NCBI RefSeq assembly: GCF_039544265.1 | Contig: NZ_BAABLI010000017.1 | Span: forward strand, 62,001-126,000 | From: Corallincola platygyrae | GTDB taxonomy: Bacteria > Pseudomonadota > Gammaproteobacteria > Enterobacterales > Neiellaceae | DNA length: 64,000 bases | Reading direction: 5' to 3' | Shown: in pieces, positions 62,051 to 64,000 of the stretch | Position numbering within the stretch: position 1 is the first letter of the stretch | How the letters are laid out: each line of letters opens with the position of its first letter | Program-made: the position numbers and the translations under genes | Notes under the pieces: generated by a model | Told to the model about the DNA's origin: nothing | What the model saw: only the letters and a program-made list of their open reading frames with translations | Databases searched by the model: none

Positions 62051-64000
62051 CTAAACCGCTTGTTGAACTTCAGCCACAGGTTGGCGCTTAACCGAGCGGT
62101 ATGGCACCACGCTTAGCTCTTTGTTTTCGTCTCGGATAATGTCGTAAAACTGCGGCAGGTTAAAGTTTACCTTGGCCTGGCTGCAGGCTTCTTCGGAGGA
62201 GGTATAGAAGCGGTTAATGCTCTGCACTAACTCATCTTTGCTGCCGCCATAACTTGGGTATGCTTCAACCGTATTCTTCTCATCTACCACGTAGATATTG
62301 AGCTGGTCAGGTTGCTGATCGAAGAAGAACTGTACCAAACCTTCACTGGCATTGGCTTCCACCACTTTAGGCGGACGCACTTCATTGCAGTCATCCACCT
62401 TCACTTCAGCATGGTCACGTTTGCACTGGGAGATATGGCGGTACAGGTCGACCGAGTTGTCGATCGCCTGGCAGCTAACCTCTTTGGCTGAGAAGGTTAA
62501 GCCATGTTTCTCTTTGCCTATCGGCAGCACCATCAGATGAGGGCGATGACAATCACGGTGCAGGCGATGATCGATCGCTTCTTCCAGCAGTTCCTGCACT
62601 CGACGGCGGATCTGGCTGGAGAACTGTTCTGAGTAACAGAACAGATCAATCGAAGTGGGGCGGCTGGCGTGTTTGCTCATCTTGTTGGTGATGGCGGTCA
62701 AACCTTCCAGCAATGAGTGTTCACCCTCAAAACTGGCGACATGAAGTTCGTTCCAGCTATTCAGATAGAGCACATCAATACTGGTCACCAGACATTGTTG
62801 CTCTGGACCAAACTTAAGCACGTCATGACTGCTGACATCAAAATCGATAACACGGTCACGCCAAGGCACTGTCGGGTCATTAATCAGGTTAACAAACACC
62901 GCAAGCTGGCCGATCTCACTGGGGCGAGACAACGCTGACTTGTTAACGGCAGGACGACGTACCGGGAAGCAGGCCCGCAAGTCAGAACTGCATTGCTGCA
63001 ACGTGCGCAGATCCAGCGCACTCTTCTGACGATAGATGTAGAGTTCGCTGTCTTTGGTCATCACACCATTGAAGTGTGCCCAACTCAGCACCTTCATTAA
63101 GGAATCTGCGTGTTTCTGCGGCTTGGCACCAAGCAGTTTGGATGTTTCCAATGGACGCTTGTACAGATACCAGCCTGCATCCACCTTACGGCCTTCCGGC
63201 ACTTCAATCAGGGTGATTTCAGGCTCTTCCAAATCTGGAGATATCTGTGGATTAATCAGATTAATCTTGGAGGGCAGGCTTTCGAAGGCGGAGTAGAGTT
63301 TACGGGAGAGAATACCAATATCTTCTGGATCGATCGCTTCGGAGATATTGTTGTCACGGGCAAACTGGATAAGCTTTCGGAAGCTCAATAACTGGGTATC
63401 CAGCAATTCGGTATAGGCTACGCGAACCTGCTCGATCTTCCAGTGATTGCGATTATCGAGATGTCGCAGTTTCTCCTGATCCCATCCCCAGCTTTCTACC
63501 AATGAACGAATAGCACCACGGCGCCACTCACCTTCATGACGATCCGGTGAACTGAGCTTTTCGTGGGTTTTCAGATAGAAACAACGACGGGCAAGATCCA
63601 GACGCTTTTCGTCGCCCTGACCTTCAAGGTACTCGGTCACTTTCAGCAACATGCGATAGTAAGGATCGAGCAACAGCGGGTCATCACAGCCTTCATGCAG
63701 GATACGTTTCAGTTCCACACAAAGCAGTTTGCTATTGGGATATTCGTAGGAATACGCTTCCATCAGCAAGGTCTTCAATACCGCTTTGTATGGCGAATCG
63801 ATCCCTTTATAGAGCTGCCAAAGGGTGGCGCCGAAATACTCTTCTGCGGGCACGCCACTGAAGCCGCCCATATCAAGCCATTCGCTCTTGTCCACTTCAC
63901 CGCTTTGGTAAAGCTCTTCCACCACTGTGTTGTACTTGCCTTCGAGTTCAGCCGGGATCAAAGACCAGATCAGATGACGGCCAGCAATGCGCACGGCACT
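62051..64000 (-). CDS. cyaA: Class I adenylate cyclase (5' partial)
   Basis: This is the C-terminal 650 residues of CyaA; the frame remains open at the right edge, so about 200 N-terminal residues are outside. Recognisable blocks include RIAGRHLIWSLIP, EEYFGATLWQLYKGIDSPYKAVLKTLLMEAYSYEYP (conserved core), SWGWDQEKLRHLDNRNHWKIEQV and EVPEGRKVDAGWYLYKRPL. The C-terminal regulatory part mediates glucose/EIIA control. It makes cAMP for CRP, the regulator of spf in E. coli. Confidence 0.96.
   Translation of the reverse strand, partial: SAVRIAGRHLIWSLIPAELEGKYNTVVEELYQSGEVDKSEWLDMGGFSGVPAEEYFGATLWQLYKGIDSPYKAVLKTLLMEAYSYEYPNSKLLCVELKRILHEGCDDPLLLDPYYRMLLKVTEYLEGQGDEKRLDLARRCFYLKTHEKLSSPDRHEGEWRRGAIRSLVESWGWDQEKLRHLDNRNHWKIEQVRVAYTELLDTQLLSFRKLIQFARDNNISEAIDPEDIGILSRKLYSAFESLPSKINLINPQISPDLEEPEITLIEVPEGRKVDAGWYLYKRPLETSKLLGAKPQKHADSLMKVLSWAHFNGVMTKDSELYIYRQKSALDLRTLQQCSSDLRACFPVRRPAVNKSALSRPSEIGQLAVFVNLINDPTVPWRDRVIDFDVSSHDVLKFGPEQQCLVTSIDVLYLNSWNELHVASFEGEHSLLEGLTAITNKMSKHASRPTSIDLFCYSEQFSSQIRRRVQELLEEAIDHRLHRDCHRPHLMVLPIGKEKHGLTFSAKEVSCQAIDNSVDLYRHISQCKRDHAEVKVDDCNEVRPPKVVEANASEGLVQFFFDQQPDQLNIYVVDEKNTVEAYPSYGGSKDELVQSINRFYTSSEEACSQAKVNFNLPQFYDIIRDENKELSVVPYRSVKRQPVAEVQQAV

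Noticed and set aside
1..64000. CRISPR array, tRNA, rRNA, prophage or IS element
   Set aside because: No regular spacer-repeat arrays, cloverleaf ends, transposase or phage genes were seen; the only recombinase is the housekeeping XerC.

Overview
The window looks like chromosome from a marine gammaproteobacterium, probably near the Alteromonadales/Vibrionales. The evidence is gene order: cyaA / cyaY-(lptM-lysA-dapF-DUF484-xerC-yigB-uvrD) at the right end and polA-spf(Spot 42)-engB-(cytochrome c4)-(DsbA-like) with yihI-DUF2489-hemN in the middle. These are the classical enterobacterial, vibrio and Shewanella neighbourhoods. Almost all of the DNA is typical single-copy housekeeping or accessory chromosome. 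I see no prophage, IS element, CRISPR array, rRNA or tRNA. The species cannot be named from sequence alone.

Left part (1-15.7 kb). A 5'-truncated degenerate GGDEF-EAL protein (CsrD-like) is followed by three small envelope genes. Next come a secreted GH31 glycosidase with a downstream small protein made of two tandem repeats, a REC-domain protein, an acyltransferase, a YbdG-type mechanosensitive channel and a DUF4870-like membrane protein. An unusual ZIP/DUF318 fusion permease with histidine-rich segments is co-directional with a sensor kinase. The hemN-DUF2489-yihI block closes this part.

Middle (15.7-26 kb). A DsbA-fold protein that has lost both catalytic cysteines lies in the usual dsbA position beside cytochrome c4 and engB. 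Between engB and polA the minus strand carries a clear Spot 42 RNA gene followed by two further intrinsic terminators, each preceded by structured non-coding DNA (candidate new sRNAs). elbB, a DUF4097-like secreted protein, a possible MITE-like repeat, purU and two small envelope genes follow.

Right-middle (26-53.8 kb). This is accessory metabolism: SelO, a small cytochrome c, YchN, a pirin, a VOC protein with a divergent LysR regulator, an outer-membrane transporter-like protein, recQ and yigI. There is also a 906-residue cytoplasmic protein made of two GH14 (beta-amylase-like) halves, a periplasmic binding protein plus chemoreceptor operon, rarD, two LysR regulators, a DUF3179 membrane protein, a Ca2+-type P-ATPase, and several small zinc-ribbon or two-TM membrane proteins that occur as two similar pairs. 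A YHYH-domain lipoprotein precedes the uvrD region.

Right end (53.8-64 kb). The uvrD-yigB-xerC-DUF484-dapF-lysA-lptM operon runs leftward. cyaY and an alpha/beta hydrolase run rightward, and cyaA enters from the right edge and is cut by it. The most interesting points are the cysteine-less DsbA homologue, the tandem GH14 protein, the ZIP-permease fusion, the possible sRNA series after Spot 42 and the tandem-repeat protein behind GH31. All are inferences from reading the sequence; no database search was possible.
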